This document shows, one piece after another, positions 1-7,364 of a stretch of DNA of 12,068 bases. Every line of letters starts with the position of its first letter. The first letter of the stretch is position 1. Source of the DNA: Dehalococcoidia bacterium (GTDB lineage: Bacteria; Chloroflexota; Dehalococcoidia; UBA6926); NCBI GenBank assembly GCA_030754805.1, contig JASLZO010000021.1, positions 1 to 12,068 of the forward strand. Direction: 5' to 3'. Made by a program: the position numbers and the translations under genes. The notes beneath the pieces were generated by a model, which made no database searches, was not told where the DNA came from, and worked only from the letters and a program-made list of their open reading frames with translations.

Positions 1-3000
1 CGGAACCTCGCCCGGGTGACGCTGGAGAACCTCGAATACACGGTTCAAAAGTGAGGTGTCTTCATCCACATCGGCGGTCTCCTGGACCGTGACGACCATC
101 GGACCCTTCCACGAGCCGTCGTTAGTGGTCGGCCCGCTGGTGATCGATTCACCGGACCCTTCGGCCGATGTAGCCCCATTCGACCCCGCATTCGTTCTGA
201 CGGTTTTCTCGATGGTTGGCGGACTGGAGACCCCGTTCGAGGTAGAACTATTCGGATTTTCGACGACCGTTGAGTCGACGGTTTCCTTCGGTTCGCCTTC
301 GGAGCTTTCGCTCGGCGCTCCGTCGGCATAGAGGCCTTCCGGGTCCCGTGTGTCTGCGAGGCTAACCTGTCCGGGGAGCGTAATGGTCAACTCCTCCTCA
401 GACTCCGTTGACTCTTCTTCAGGTTCGAGACGAACGGTCCGAACCTCGTTACAGACGAGGGAGAGGCGGTCGTCACGGACCCGCACACGACCATCGATAA
501 CCAGCGGCATGTTTACCTGCCAGAGCGCCTCGGTGCTCTGGAACGTTTCCCGCCACGCGGTGACCTCGATCTCACCGGAAAGATCCTTGAGCAGGGCTGA
601 AACGAAGGGCGCGCCTTCCCTCGTGAACCCTTTCCGCACCGACGCGACATGGCCGACGATTTTCACCCGTTGGCGGTCCATGCTAGCGTCGATGTCCCCG
701 CAGTCGACGGCTTCCGTGCCCACCAGGTTGCGGAGTCGCTCGAACGACACTCCCGGTTCCGTGAACGAGATCCCCGTTAGTTCCCGCTCCCAGACGGCTT
801 TCTCACCGGGCGAGGAATCTTCCCCCTCAAGCTCGAACATCGGCATCGGAGCGTTTTCACCGCCGCCAAGCAAGTCGAACATCGTTCCCTGCTGCGATTC
901 CCGGACCTGCTGCTCCTTTTGGGAGAGCGCGATGATTCGCTCGGCGTTCTCGGCCAGAGCGCCACGTGGTCCGAGGTCATCGAATGCGCCTGCTTTCGCG
1001 AGACTCTCGAACGCTCGGCGGTTTAACGCTCGCGTGTCCACCCGTCGGATGAAATCGTCCAGGGTTTCGAACGGGCCATTTTCGTCACGTTCGGCGATCA
1101 GTGACTCAACGGCTCCGTGCCCGACATTCTTGACGCCGGCCAACCCGGTCCGGATGGTTGCTTGGTCGTTCGAACGCGGGTCGCCCTCGATCGAAAACTC
1201 GACTTGGCTTTTGTTCACGTCTGCTCTGCCGATGTCGATCCCGAGCGTTTGTTGGGACTCGGTTGCCAGCGTGCCCGCCTTTTCCTGGTCACCGATGTTG
1301 GAGTTCAGCAGCGACGTCATGTATTCGACGGGGTAATTGGCCTTGAAGTAGGCCGTCATATAGGCGATGTAGGCATAGCTGACGCTGTGCGCCTTGTTGA
1401 ATGCGTAGCCGGCGAACGGTTCGATGAGATCGAAGACTGCAGTCGCCTCTTCGTCGCTATAGCCCTTCCCTCGGGCGCCTTCGATGAACTTATCACGCTC
1501 CTGTGTCATGATTGCGGGGATTTTCTTGCCCATAGCCTTGCGGACGATGTCGGCTTCTCCCAATGAATAACCCGCGAACTGTCGGGCGATCTGGAGCACC
1601 TGGTCTTGGTACACGATGACACCGTATGTGTCGTCCAGCGTCTCCGCGAGGTCCTCATGCGGATAACTGATCGCCGTGCGCCCGAATTTCGAGTCGACGA
1701 ATCTCGGGATGTGTTCCATCGGTCCCGGTCGGTACAGGGCGATCATGGCGGACACGTCGCTTAAGTTCTGTGGCGCTAACTGTTTGATCCACCGCCGCAT
1801 CCCTGAACCCTCGAGCTGGAACAGGCCGGTGGTCTCGCCCTTCCCCAGCAGCTCGAACGTCGCGGAGTCGTCCGAAGGAATCTTCTGGAGGTCGACGGTC
1901 TCGTTCCGAGTCTTCGCGATGAGGTCTCGGGTCCTCGTCAGGGTTGTGAGGTTGCTGAGGCCGAGGAAGTCCATCTTCAGCAAGCCGACCTTCGCAACGG
2001 TGTCCATATCCCACTGGGTCATCGGCATCGCCTCATCCTCGACTCCGCGGGTGGGCCGCTGGAGTGGGACCACGTTGACGAGCGGTTCCCGGGAGATGAC
2101 GACCCCAGCCGCGTGGGTGCTGGCGTGCCGGGATACCCCTTCAAGTTGTTTCGCCGTGTCGATCAGGCGTTTGACTTTGGCATCATGATCGTAGGCTTCC
2201 CGAAGCTCGGGAACTTCGTTCAGAGCGTCATCGAGCTTGACCGGATGGGCCCCACTCGGAACCAGGCGGGCCACCCGATCCACATCGGCGACAGGCATTG
2301 CTAAGACTTTCCCCACGTCCCTGATCGCCGCCTTGGACCCCAGGGTCCCGAACGTGATGATTTGGGCCACTCGGTCGCGGCCGAACCGTTCCATCGTGTA
2401 CTCGAGCACTTCGGCGCGGCGGGCGTCCTCGATGTCAAGGTCGATGTCCGGCATCTCCTTGCGCTCAAGGTTCAGGAAACGCTCGAATACGAGGTCATAC
2501 GGGAGCGGGTCAATGTCCGTGATGCCGAGGCAATAGAGGACGACGCTTGCGGCAGCGCTGCCACGAACGCCAACAAGGATTCCCTTTCCCCGGGCGTGAG
2601 CAACGATGTCCCAAACGACGAGAAAGTAATCTGCGAACTCCATCTGCCGGACGACATCGAGTTCATACTCCATACGCGCTCGGGCGGTCGACGGTTCGCC
2701 TGGGTAGCGACGCTGGAAGCCCTCCCAGCACGTGCGTTCCAGATATATCTGAGATGTGAGGCCGTCAGGGATATCGATCTGGGGGAGCAGGAGGCGATTG
2801 AACTCGAGTTCCAGATTGCATTGTTCGGCGATGCGCCATGCGTTGTCGACGGCTTCCGGCACGTCCGAGAATGTCTCGCGCATCTCCTGTTCGGACTTCA
2901 AGTAGTACGAATCGTCGTCCATCCGCATCCGGTTCTTGTCGTCCAACGTTGCGTTGGTCTGGATGCAAAGCAGTACGTCCTGTGCCGAGGCCTCCTCCTT

Positions 3001-3621
3001 TCGGACGTAGTGGAGGTCGTTGGTGGCCACCAGAGGGACGTCGAGTTCTGTCGACATTGCGATTAGCGCCTGGTTCAGCGGAGGCAGCTCATCGATGTTC
3101 GCGTGGCGTTGAAGTTCGAAGTAATACCCGTCGAACGTTTTCTTGTGCCAAAGCGCGGCCTCGCGAGCATCGTCGAAACGACCATCCTTGATTGCCCTCG
3201 GCACCTCGGCGGCGAGGCAACCGGACAAGGCGATCAGCCCCTTCCCGTGTTTCTCCAAGAGTTCCCGGTCGACGCGGGGCTTGTAGTAGAAGCCTTCAAG
3301 GTGTGCCGCTGAGAGGAGGATGAGGAGGTTCTGGTACCCCTCGATGTTTCGTGCTAGCAGCACGAGGTGGTACGGCTGTTTGTCGCCAGCCTCACGGCTG
3401 AAACGACCATGGGGGGCGACGTAGGTCTCGGCCCCGATGATGGGTTTGATTCCGGCCGCACGGGCCTGTTCGTAAAAGCTGACTGCCCCATGGAGATTGC
3501 CGTGGTCGGTCAGCGCGAGGGCTCCGAGATCGAGTTCCTTCGCCCGGGCCACCAGGTCTGGAATCCGACTCAACCCGTCGAGAAGGCTGTATTCCGAGTG
3601 GGTGTGGAGGTGGGCGAACAT
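1..3621 (-). CDS. dnaE: DNA polymerase III alpha subunit, C-terminus cut by window edge
   Basis: Replicative polymerase of the cytoplasmic replisome. The frame is open for 1207 codons from the ATG at 3619-3621 to base 1, so only a short C-terminal piece is missing. An N-terminal PHP domain begins HLHTHSEYSLLDG. All nine expected metal ligands are present: H6, H8, D15, H40, E65, H85, C135, D202 and H204. The palm has PDIDLDI at residues 391-397, with D394 and D396 catalytic, and the third aspartate is D551 in LLKMDFLGL. A helix-hairpin-helix (AGVKNVGHGAV) follows, then a likely clamp-binding peptide QGTMF at 911-915, then an OB fold (VKIVGHVASVRKG). Residues about 1065-1170 are an acidic, Ser/Thr/Gly/Asn-rich linker, followed by a small C-terminal domain ending ...LQRHPGEVP. 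The ATG lies 17 bases after a TATAAT with no Shine-Dalgarno sequence. The PHP assignment follows the mycobacterial DnaE1 pattern. Identity is near certain. Confidence 0.98.
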   Translation of the reverse strand, partial: MFAHLHTHSEYSLLDGLSRIPDLVARAKELDLGALALTDHGNLHGAVSFYEQARAAGIKPIIGAETYVAPHGRFSREAGDKQPYHLVLLARNIEGYQNLLILLSAAHLEGFYYKPRVDRELLEKHGKGLIALSGCLAAEVPRAIKDGRFDDAREAALWHKKTFDGYYFELQRHANIDELPPLNQALIAMSTELDVPLVATNDLHYVRKEEASAQDVLLCIQTNATLDDKNRMRMDDDSYYLKSEQEMRETFSDVPEAVDNAWRIAEQCNLELEFNRLLLPQIDIPDGLTSQIYLERTCWEGFQRRYPGEPSTARARMEYELDVVRQMEFADYFLVVWDIVAHARGKGILVGVRGSAAASVVLYCLGITDIDPLPYDLVFERFLNLERKEMPDIDLDIEDARRAEVLEYTMERFGRDRVAQIITFGTLGSKAAIRDVGKVLAMPVADVDRVARLVPSGAHPVKLDDALNEVPELREAYDHDAKVKRLIDTAKQLEGVSRHASTHAAGVVISREPLVNVVPLQRPTRGVEDEAMPMTQWDMDTVAKVGLLKMDFLGLSNLTTLTRTRDLIAKTRNETVDLQKIPSDDSATFELLGKGETTGLFQLEGSGMRRWIKQLAPQNLSDVSAMIALYRPGPMEHIPRFVDSKFGRTAISYPHEDLAETLDDTYGVIVYQDQVLQIARQFAGYSLGEADIVRKAMGKKIPAIMTQERDKFIEGARGKGYSDEEATAVFDLIEPFAGYAFNKAHSVSYAYIAYMTAYFKANYPVEYMTSLLNSNIGDQEKAGTLATESQQTLGIDIGRADVNKSQVEFSIEGDPRSNDQATIRTGLAGVKNVGHGAVESLIAERDENGPFETLDDFIRRVDTRALNRRAFESLAKAGAFDDLGPRGALAENAERIIALSQKEQQVRESQQGTMFDLLGGGENAPMPMFELEGEDSSPGEKAVWERELTGISFTEPGVSFERLRNLVGTEAVDCGDIDASMDRQRVKIVGHVASVRKGFTREGAPFVSALLKDLSGEIEVTAWRETFQSTEALWQVNMPLVIDGRVRVRDDRLSLVCNEVRTVRLEPEEESTESEEELTITLPGQVSLADTRDPEGLYADGAPSESSEGEPKETVDSTVVENPNSSTSNGVSSPPTIEKTVRTNAGSNGATSAEGSGESITSGPTTNDGSWKGPMVVTVQETADVDEDTSLLNRVFEVLQRHPGEVP

Positions 3622-3638
3622 CTGAGCGACCGAGGCCG

Positions 3639-3644
3639 ATTATA
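3639..3644 (-). promoter_or_regulatory. Perfect -10 box of the dnaE promoter
   Basis: Read on the minus strand this is TATAAT, 17 bases before the dnaE ATG. Transcription would start about 10 bases before the ATG, giving a very short leader with no Shine-Dalgarno match. No good -35 is seen at 17-bp spacing (TCGCCC). Confidence 0.6.
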
Positions 3645-3665
3645 GAAGCCACCGACCGCCGGGGC

Positions 3666-3675
3666 GACACGTGTC
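3666..3675. promoter_or_regulatory. Perfect 10-bp palindrome at the -35 region of dnaE
   Basis: GACACGTGTC is a perfect palindrome in the 76-base gap between the hydrolase and dnaE. It touches where the -35 hexamer would lie relative to the TATAAT at 3639-3644. It could be an operator or activator site, but a 10-bp palindrome can also arise by chance. Confidence 0.25.
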
Positions 3676-3697
3676 CGAGTGCGCTGGGACGAGTTCG

Positions 3698-4573
3698 TCA
3701 GCTTCGGTCGCTGGTCTCTGAGCCGACCTCAGCTTGAAGGAAATCCGTCACGACCGTGTTGAAACGTTCGGCCTGTTCGACCTGCGGCCAATGGCCGCAT
3801 GGCGACAACTTCATCGAACGGGTCCGAGGATTCCCTTCAACGAGATCGTCCAAGCCATTCGGGATTGGCACGACCCGGTCCTCGACACCCCAGACGATCA
3901 ACGTCGGAGGGCGCAGGTCGGTCAATTGAGAGCGGTACACGAGGTCGCGATGTGTGCCGGCGATCCCGACTCCGGCGCGCAACAGCCGGAAGAAAAACCT
4001 GCGCTGTTGGGGATCTTTTCGGCGTTTGATCCACGTGTCCATGATGTCTTGAGGGATCAACGACGCGTCCTCGAACATGCTTACCATCGCTGTTCGCGCG
4101 GTCGTCGGATTTGGCCTCAGAAGGAATTCACCGACTAGAGGGATCGTCAATAACCGGAGCGACCATCCGACGCTGCGTTGGATGCCGGCGGGAGCAACCA
4201 ACACCAAGGCATCCAGGCGCTCCGGGTAATCGAGCGCTGCATGAGCGGCAAGCATGCCGCCGGCCGAATGGCCGACCAACGTGGCCGATTCCAGGCCTAG
4301 AGCGTCCAAGATGTCGACGGCGAGCCTGGACATATTCCGAGCTTTCCACCCTGTCGGTGGAGGGTCCGAACGACCGTGGCCGGGGAGATCGGGCGTGAAG
4401 ACCCGGAAACCACGATCTGCAAACCAATGCTCGTTGCGACTCCAATCAGCGGCACCCCCACCCACCCCGTGGAGCATCACAACGGGATGACCGTCGCCCT
4501 TCATCAAACAGTCAACCTCGATGTCGTGACGGGACAGAGTGATTCTCAGAGAGTCGGTCTTCACATCAGACAC
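3698..4573 (-). CDS. Alpha/beta-hydrolase fold protein
   Basis: Predicted soluble hydrolase of 291 residues, a normal length for the family. The oxyanion-hole motif HGVGGG starts at residue 35. PDLPGHGRS lies at about 61-69. The nucleophile elbow is GHSAGG with Ser103, the acid is Asp232 in GVEDRVVP, and the base is His261 in CGHWPQ, so the catalytic triad is complete. A helical cap lies between about 130 and 215. No signal peptide or membrane segment is seen. The start is GTG at 4571-4573. The ATG seen slightly upstream on the same strand is in another frame and soon stops. The gene lies 76 bases upstream of dnaE on the same strand, but dnaE has its own -10. Relatives include meta-cleavage-product hydrolases (BphD/MhpC-like), epoxide hydrolases and haloperoxidase-like esterases. 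The substrate cannot be told from sequence. Confidence 0.92.
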   Translation of the reverse strand: MSDVKTDSLRITLSRHDIEVDCLMKGDGHPVVMLHGVGGGAADWSRNEHWFADRGFRVFTPDLPGHGRSDPPPTGWKARNMSRLAVDILDALGLESATLVGHSAGGMLAAHAALDYPERLDALVLVAPAGIQRSVGWSLRLLTIPLVGEFLLRPNPTTARTAMVSMFEDASLIPQDIMDTWIKRRKDPQQRRFFFRLLRAGVGIAGTHRDLVYRSQLTDLRPPTLIVWGVEDRVVPIPNGLDDLVEGNPRTRSMKLSPCGHWPQVEQAERFNTVVTDFLQAEVGSETSDRS

Positions 4574-4601
4574 AGAAGGCGGGTGCTCATTTGCCCAACC
4601 G

Positions 4602-4607
4602 TATACT
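4602..4607 (+). promoter_or_regulatory. Possible -10 box in the divergent promoter region
   Basis: TATACT (5 of 6 matches to TATAAT) lies in the 87-base gap between the divergent hydrolase and TagI-like genes, about 54 bases before the ATG at 4661. No convincing -35 was found, and no clear promoter was found for the hydrolase. Confidence 0.25.
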
Positions 4608-4660
4608 CTGCGGGTCTTTAATGGGCGGCCGAACGGCCTGGGACCGTGGGGGTGGGAGCG

Positions 4661-5068
4661 ATGTTGGCGCCAGAACAGATCGAGCCGAAACGGTCGGGAA
4701 ATTACCTCGAACAGATGAGGCGACCCGCCTTCCAGACCGGCATCAAAGACGCCTTCCTTGATCCCGATACAGGGAAGGTGGCCAACCAGTCCTCGGACGA
4801 GTTAGATGGTTTGACGACCGACACGCGGGTGATGCGAAACCGTCACAAGATCGAGGAGATTGTGACCAACGCGCAGAAAATGGTCGATCCCAGGCCCCAG
4901 CAGGGCACCTTCCGTGGCTACCTTCGTTCACACCGCGATGTCGAGACTGCTGCGAAGGATCTCAAGACACAGTTCAAATTCCTCGGCGACATGGGAGAGG
5001 GAATGCCATCGTATGAGGACTGGTGCGCTGTTCAAGGCATTGACCCGGGTGCAAGAACCGGACGGTAA
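4661..5068 (+). CDS. Short, divergent DNA-3-methyladenine glycosylase I (TagI)-family protein
   Basis: A 135-residue protein resembling the TagI (Adenine_glyco) helix-hairpin-helix family. The clearest match is residues 57-71, VMRNRHKIEEIVTNA, the family's RNR.KI...NA helix. GTFRGYLRSH (82-91) and KDLKTQFKFLGDMG (99-112) match its later part, and NYLEQMRRPAFQTGI (14-28) its early part. Relative to remembered relatives, two blocks are missing: the SWRVxEAKWPG-like stretch after FQTGI and the hydrophobic helix after FLGDMG. E. coli TagI is about 187 residues with zinc-binding Cys/His, and none of those ligands is obvious here. Family members excise 3-methyladenine from DNA; activity of this copy is doubtful. 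The ATG at 4661 follows GGGAG at good spacing; an in-frame GTG at 4646 is an alternative. It is first in a plus-strand run with the MBL gene 27 bases downstream. Confidence 0.6.
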   Translation: MLAPEQIEPKRSGNYLEQMRRPAFQTGIKDAFLDPDTGKVANQSSDELDGLTTDTRVMRNRHKIEEIVTNAQKMVDPRPQQGTFRGYLRSHRDVETAAKDLKTQFKFLGDMGEGMPSYEDWCAVQGIDPGARTGR

Positions 5069-5095
5069 ATACCATGCGGATCGTGGAGATTGAGG

Positions 5096-5989
5096 ATGAC
5101 TGAAGTAGCTCAGGGCGTCCACGCGATCCCCCTCCCGATCGCCGAGGAGGGCGGCAGGGAGCCGCCCCAGGTCTACTGGATCGTCGGGTCGGACCGGGGA
5201 GCACTCATCGACGTTGGCTACGGGGACGACACCCGCTCGCAGGAGTTTCGCGATTCCTGGGTAGGGCTCACCGCGGGCTTACCGAATCTGCCTCAACCTC
5301 CGCTGCTGTTGTTGACGGATCACTACGGCGAACACGTGGATGGGGCGAAGGCGTTCAAGACCATGACCGGCGCCCAGGTAGCGATCGGAAGCCGGGACGT
5401 CGAAACGGTCCGTTCAAGTACCGGTGATGACAGCCTTATCGACATCCGACTTGAGGGCGGGGAAGAGTTTGACCTGGGCGGCGGAAAACGAGTTGTGGCG
5501 GTTCCGACGCCGGGCCATGCGCCGGGTAGTATCTCGTTTCTGCTGAGGGACGAGGGCGTCCTGTTCACGGGCGATTTCATCCTGGGTACCGATACGAGCA
5601 CCACGATCAACTCGGAGTCGGGTGGGGATATGGCGGATCATGTGACCTCTCTCCATCGAGTGAGGGAGTTTGATCTGAAGTTGGTCCTGTCTTTTCATGG
5701 ACCTCCGGTGACGGATCCGGCGTCGCGTATCGACTGGCTGCTGGACCGGCGGAAGGAGCGCGAGAACCAGGTGCTTGCACTGCTGAACGAGGGCCTTCGT
5801 GAAGTCGATGCGATTCGTGACCGGATGTACGAAGGGTTGGCGGATGGTCTGCGGGATGCCGCGCGCCATCAGATCGTCGCGAATCTCGCGAAACTGGTCT
5901 CCGAAGGGCGTGCGCGGGAGGTCAAGTCGGGCCATGTTTACGGGTCTGTTCCTCCGGTTAGGAGGAATCATGACCGGCAACCGTCGTGA
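5096..5989 (+). CDS. Metallo-beta-lactamase-fold hydrolase with C-terminal winged helix, altered metal motif
   Basis: A 297-residue cytoplasmic protein of the LACTB2/glyoxalase-II-like MBL group. The N-terminal strands (QVYWIVGSDRGALIDVGYGD) and later motifs are typical: His141 in PTPGHAPGS, Asp160 in LFTGDFILG and His201 in LSFHGPP. The first motif is not. Where the family has T-HxHxDH-xGGA, residues 74-84 read TDHYGEHVDGA, so both leading histidines and the aspartate are changed (to D75, Y77 and E79). Residues about 215-283 (RRKERENQVLALLNEG to GHVYGSV) form the winged-helix tail seen in LACTB2-type proteins. The ATG at 5096 has GGAG seven bases upstream; a TTG at 5090 would add two residues. 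The 3' end overlaps the next gene by 20 bases, suggesting one transcript. The substrate is unknown, and either an unusual metal site or a non-catalytic role is possible. Confidence 0.88.
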   Translation: MTEVAQGVHAIPLPIAEEGGREPPQVYWIVGSDRGALIDVGYGDDTRSQEFRDSWVGLTAGLPNLPQPPLLLLTDHYGEHVDGAKAFKTMTGAQVAIGSRDVETVRSSTGDDSLIDIRLEGGEEFDLGGGKRVVAVPTPGHAPGSISFLLRDEGVLFTGDFILGTDTSTTINSESGGDMADHVTSLHRVREFDLKLVLSFHGPPVTDPASRIDWLLDRRKERENQVLALLNEGLREVDAIRDRMYEGLADGLRDAARHQIVANLAKLVSEGRAREVKSGHVYGSVPPVRRNHDRQPS

Positions 5990-6200
5990 GCGCGGGAAGC
6001 GCGAGACTCAACTGACGCGCAGTCTCGTCTTCTTCCTGATCGCGACCACGGTGATGCTCGTATCGTTCTCTTGGCTCATGTTTGAACTCGGTGGGTTCAT
6101 GCGGATCTTCGGGTTCATGACGTTGGGATTCCTGGGTTTGATCGCGTGGCGATGGACCGTCCAACTCGTCCAACTGCGTAAGGGTCGATGGGGTTCGTAG
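5970..6200 (+). CDS. Small two-helix membrane protein, 76 residues
   Basis: Not recognised as a named family. The N-terminus is strongly basic (MTGNRRERGKRETQLTR). Two hydrophobic segments follow, at about residues 18-38 (SLVFFLIATTVMLVSFSWLM) and 44-60 (MRIFGFMTLGFLGLIAW), and the tail is basic. By the positive-inside rule both ends are probably cytoplasmic. The ATG has a strong GGAGGA ribosome site at 5961-5966, lying inside the end of the MBL gene, and the two genes overlap by 20 bases in different frames. A longer in-frame reading from 5799 has no such site and is not favoured. Translational coupling to the MBL gene is likely. The function is unknown. Confidence 0.75.
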   Translation: MTGNRRERGKRETQLTRSLVFFLIATTVMLVSFSWLMFELGGFMRIFGFMTLGFLGLIAWRWTVQLVQLRKGRWGS

Positions 6201-6206
6201 GGAGCC

Positions 6207-6241
6207 AACCACGCTCGGCGCGCGCCGTGGGCACGATGGTT
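6207..6241. terminator. GC-rich inverted repeat between convergent genes, possible terminator
   Basis: The 79-base gap between the convergent small membrane gene and yvcK holds a perfect 12-bp palindrome CGGCGCGCGCCG (6216-6227), flanked by CCACG/CGTGG (6209-6213, 6226-6230) and AACCA/TGGTT. It sits where a bidirectional terminator is expected, but no T-tract follows on either strand. Confidence 0.3.
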
Positions 6242-6279
6242 TGAATTAGGTCCCTTTAGCTCGATCAGACGGTGTCGGG

Positions 6280-7260
6280 TCACGCGTCGGCCATCGTTGA
6301 CTGGATGGCCATCAGCGCGGCTCCCAGCTTCTCTGGATCGTGGTGGAGGAACGGGCCCTCGCCGAGCAGCGGCTTCTTGACGACGACATCTACCAAAAGT
6401 GAGCAGACGTCCACGTCGAGTTGGATGGGAGTTGCGCCCTCATCCGCGTACCGCTCGATGAGCGGGCCCTCCATCGTCTGGTCATTGACGAGCACCGCGT
6501 TGATCCTTCGCGGACGGCCTAGGTAGCGATCCACTTCGCGGACGAACGTGGAGGCCGTGAACGCATCGGTCTCGCCTGGTTTCGTCATCAAGTTGCATAC
6601 CAGGACGACCATTGCGGATGACCGGAGGATAGCATCAGAGACCCCAGGAACGAGGAGGTTGGGGATCAAGCTCGTGTACAGGTCTCCAGGGCTTAGGACG
6701 ATCAGATCCGCGTTTTCCAGCGCGTCATTGACCGGCGGATGGGGGTGAGCTGGGGGATCGAGAAAGACGTGATCCACGCCGACACCTGGGGATCCGCCGT
6801 ACGTATCGATCGTGGACTCGCTCTCAAGGACCCTGCCGTCGGTGAGGGTGGCGTGAAGGTTCGTCCGGGTTAGCGTGACTGGGAGCACCCGGCCACGAAT
6901 CTTGAGTAGCTTCGCCGCGGCTTCGATCGCGAGTTCGGGTTCACCCGTGATCTGCGTGAGTGCCCCCAACACGAGGTTCCCAAAGTTGTGGCCTTCAAGT
7001 GTCCCCTCTTGCATGAATCGGTGAGTGAACAGGCTTCCGATAACTCCATCGAGTTCGTCATCGTCTGCGAGCGCCATCAGGCACTGACGGACGTCTCCGT
7101 ACGGTAGTTGTTGTAACTCGGCGCGGAGGCGGCCAGAACTGCCGCCACTGTCGCTCATCGCGACGATCGCCGTGAGATCCACCGGGAACCGTTTCAATCC
7201 GGACAGAACCTTGTGGCTGCCGGTTCCTCCGCCAACGACCGCAATCCCGGCATTTGCCAT
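6280..7260 (-). CDS. yvcK: YvcK/GlmR (CofD-like) UDP-sugar-binding regulator of envelope metabolism
   Basis: A 326-residue cytoplasmic protein of the YvcK (gluconeogenesis factor, CuvA, GlmR) family. The N-terminal nucleotide-sugar site reads VVGGGTGSHKVLSGLK (9-23). SDSGGSSGRLR (36-46), PYGDVRQCLMAL (53-64) and LEGHNFGNLVLGAL (88-101) follow, with STIDTYGG and LSPGDLYTSLIPNLLVPG later. All are family signatures, and the length is normal. Bacillus GlmR binds UDP-GlcNAc and stimulates GlmS, the first enzyme of the UDP-GlcNAc route. The start is the ATG at 7258-7260 with GGAGG six bases upstream; a GTG at 7293 lacks this support. It lies 104 bases downstream of uppP on the same strand. The usual rapZ and whiA neighbours are absent. 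CofD itself is less likely because the GGxxGRLR and GHNFGN signatures are of YvcK type. Confidence 0.95.
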   Translation of the reverse strand: MANAGIAVVGGGTGSHKVLSGLKRFPVDLTAIVAMSDSGGSSGRLRAELQQLPYGDVRQCLMALADDDELDGVIGSLFTHRFMQEGTLEGHNFGNLVLGALTQITGEPELAIEAAAKLLKIRGRVLPVTLTRTNLHATLTDGRVLESESTIDTYGGSPGVGVDHVFLDPPAHPHPPVNDALENADLIVLSPGDLYTSLIPNLLVPGVSDAILRSSAMVVLVCNLMTKPGETDAFTASTFVREVDRYLGRPRRINAVLVNDQTMEGPLIERYADEGATPIQLDVDVCSLLVDVVVKKPLLGEGPFLHHDPEKLGAALMAIQSTMADA

Positions 7261-7307
7261 CCAGGACCTCCGAAATCCTCCCGCGCACCTCACGACATCC
7301 GAGAACT

Positions 7308-7337
7308 ACTGTAAGCTGCCTCGTTTTTGGTACGCAA
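7308..7337 (-). promoter_or_regulatory. Possible promoter of yvcK
   Basis: On the minus strand TTGCGT (7332-7337) is separated by 18 bases from TACAGT (7308-7313), about 50 bases before the yvcK ATG. Both hexamers are partial matches. yvcK could also be read through from uppP. Confidence 0.3.
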
Positions 7338-7364
7338 CTGAACGACTGATGACGCACGAGACGA

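Noticed and set aside
350..1336. 328-codon open frame on the plus strand
   Set aside because: Antisense to dnaE. It is Ser/Arg-rich with no recognisable motif, as expected for a shadow of a GC-rich gene.
2362..3066. 234-codon plus-strand open frame
   Set aside because: Lies wholly within dnaE coding sequence on the other strand, with no ribosome site or family motif.
5414..5980. 188-codon minus-strand open frame
   Set aside because: Antisense shadow of the MBL-fold gene, rich in Arg/Gln/His with no domain signature.
6201..6279. Possible RNA gene or tRNA in the convergent gap
   Set aside because: Inverted repeats are present, but there is no cloverleaf, anticodon loop or CCA-like end; a terminator-like hairpin is the simpler reading.
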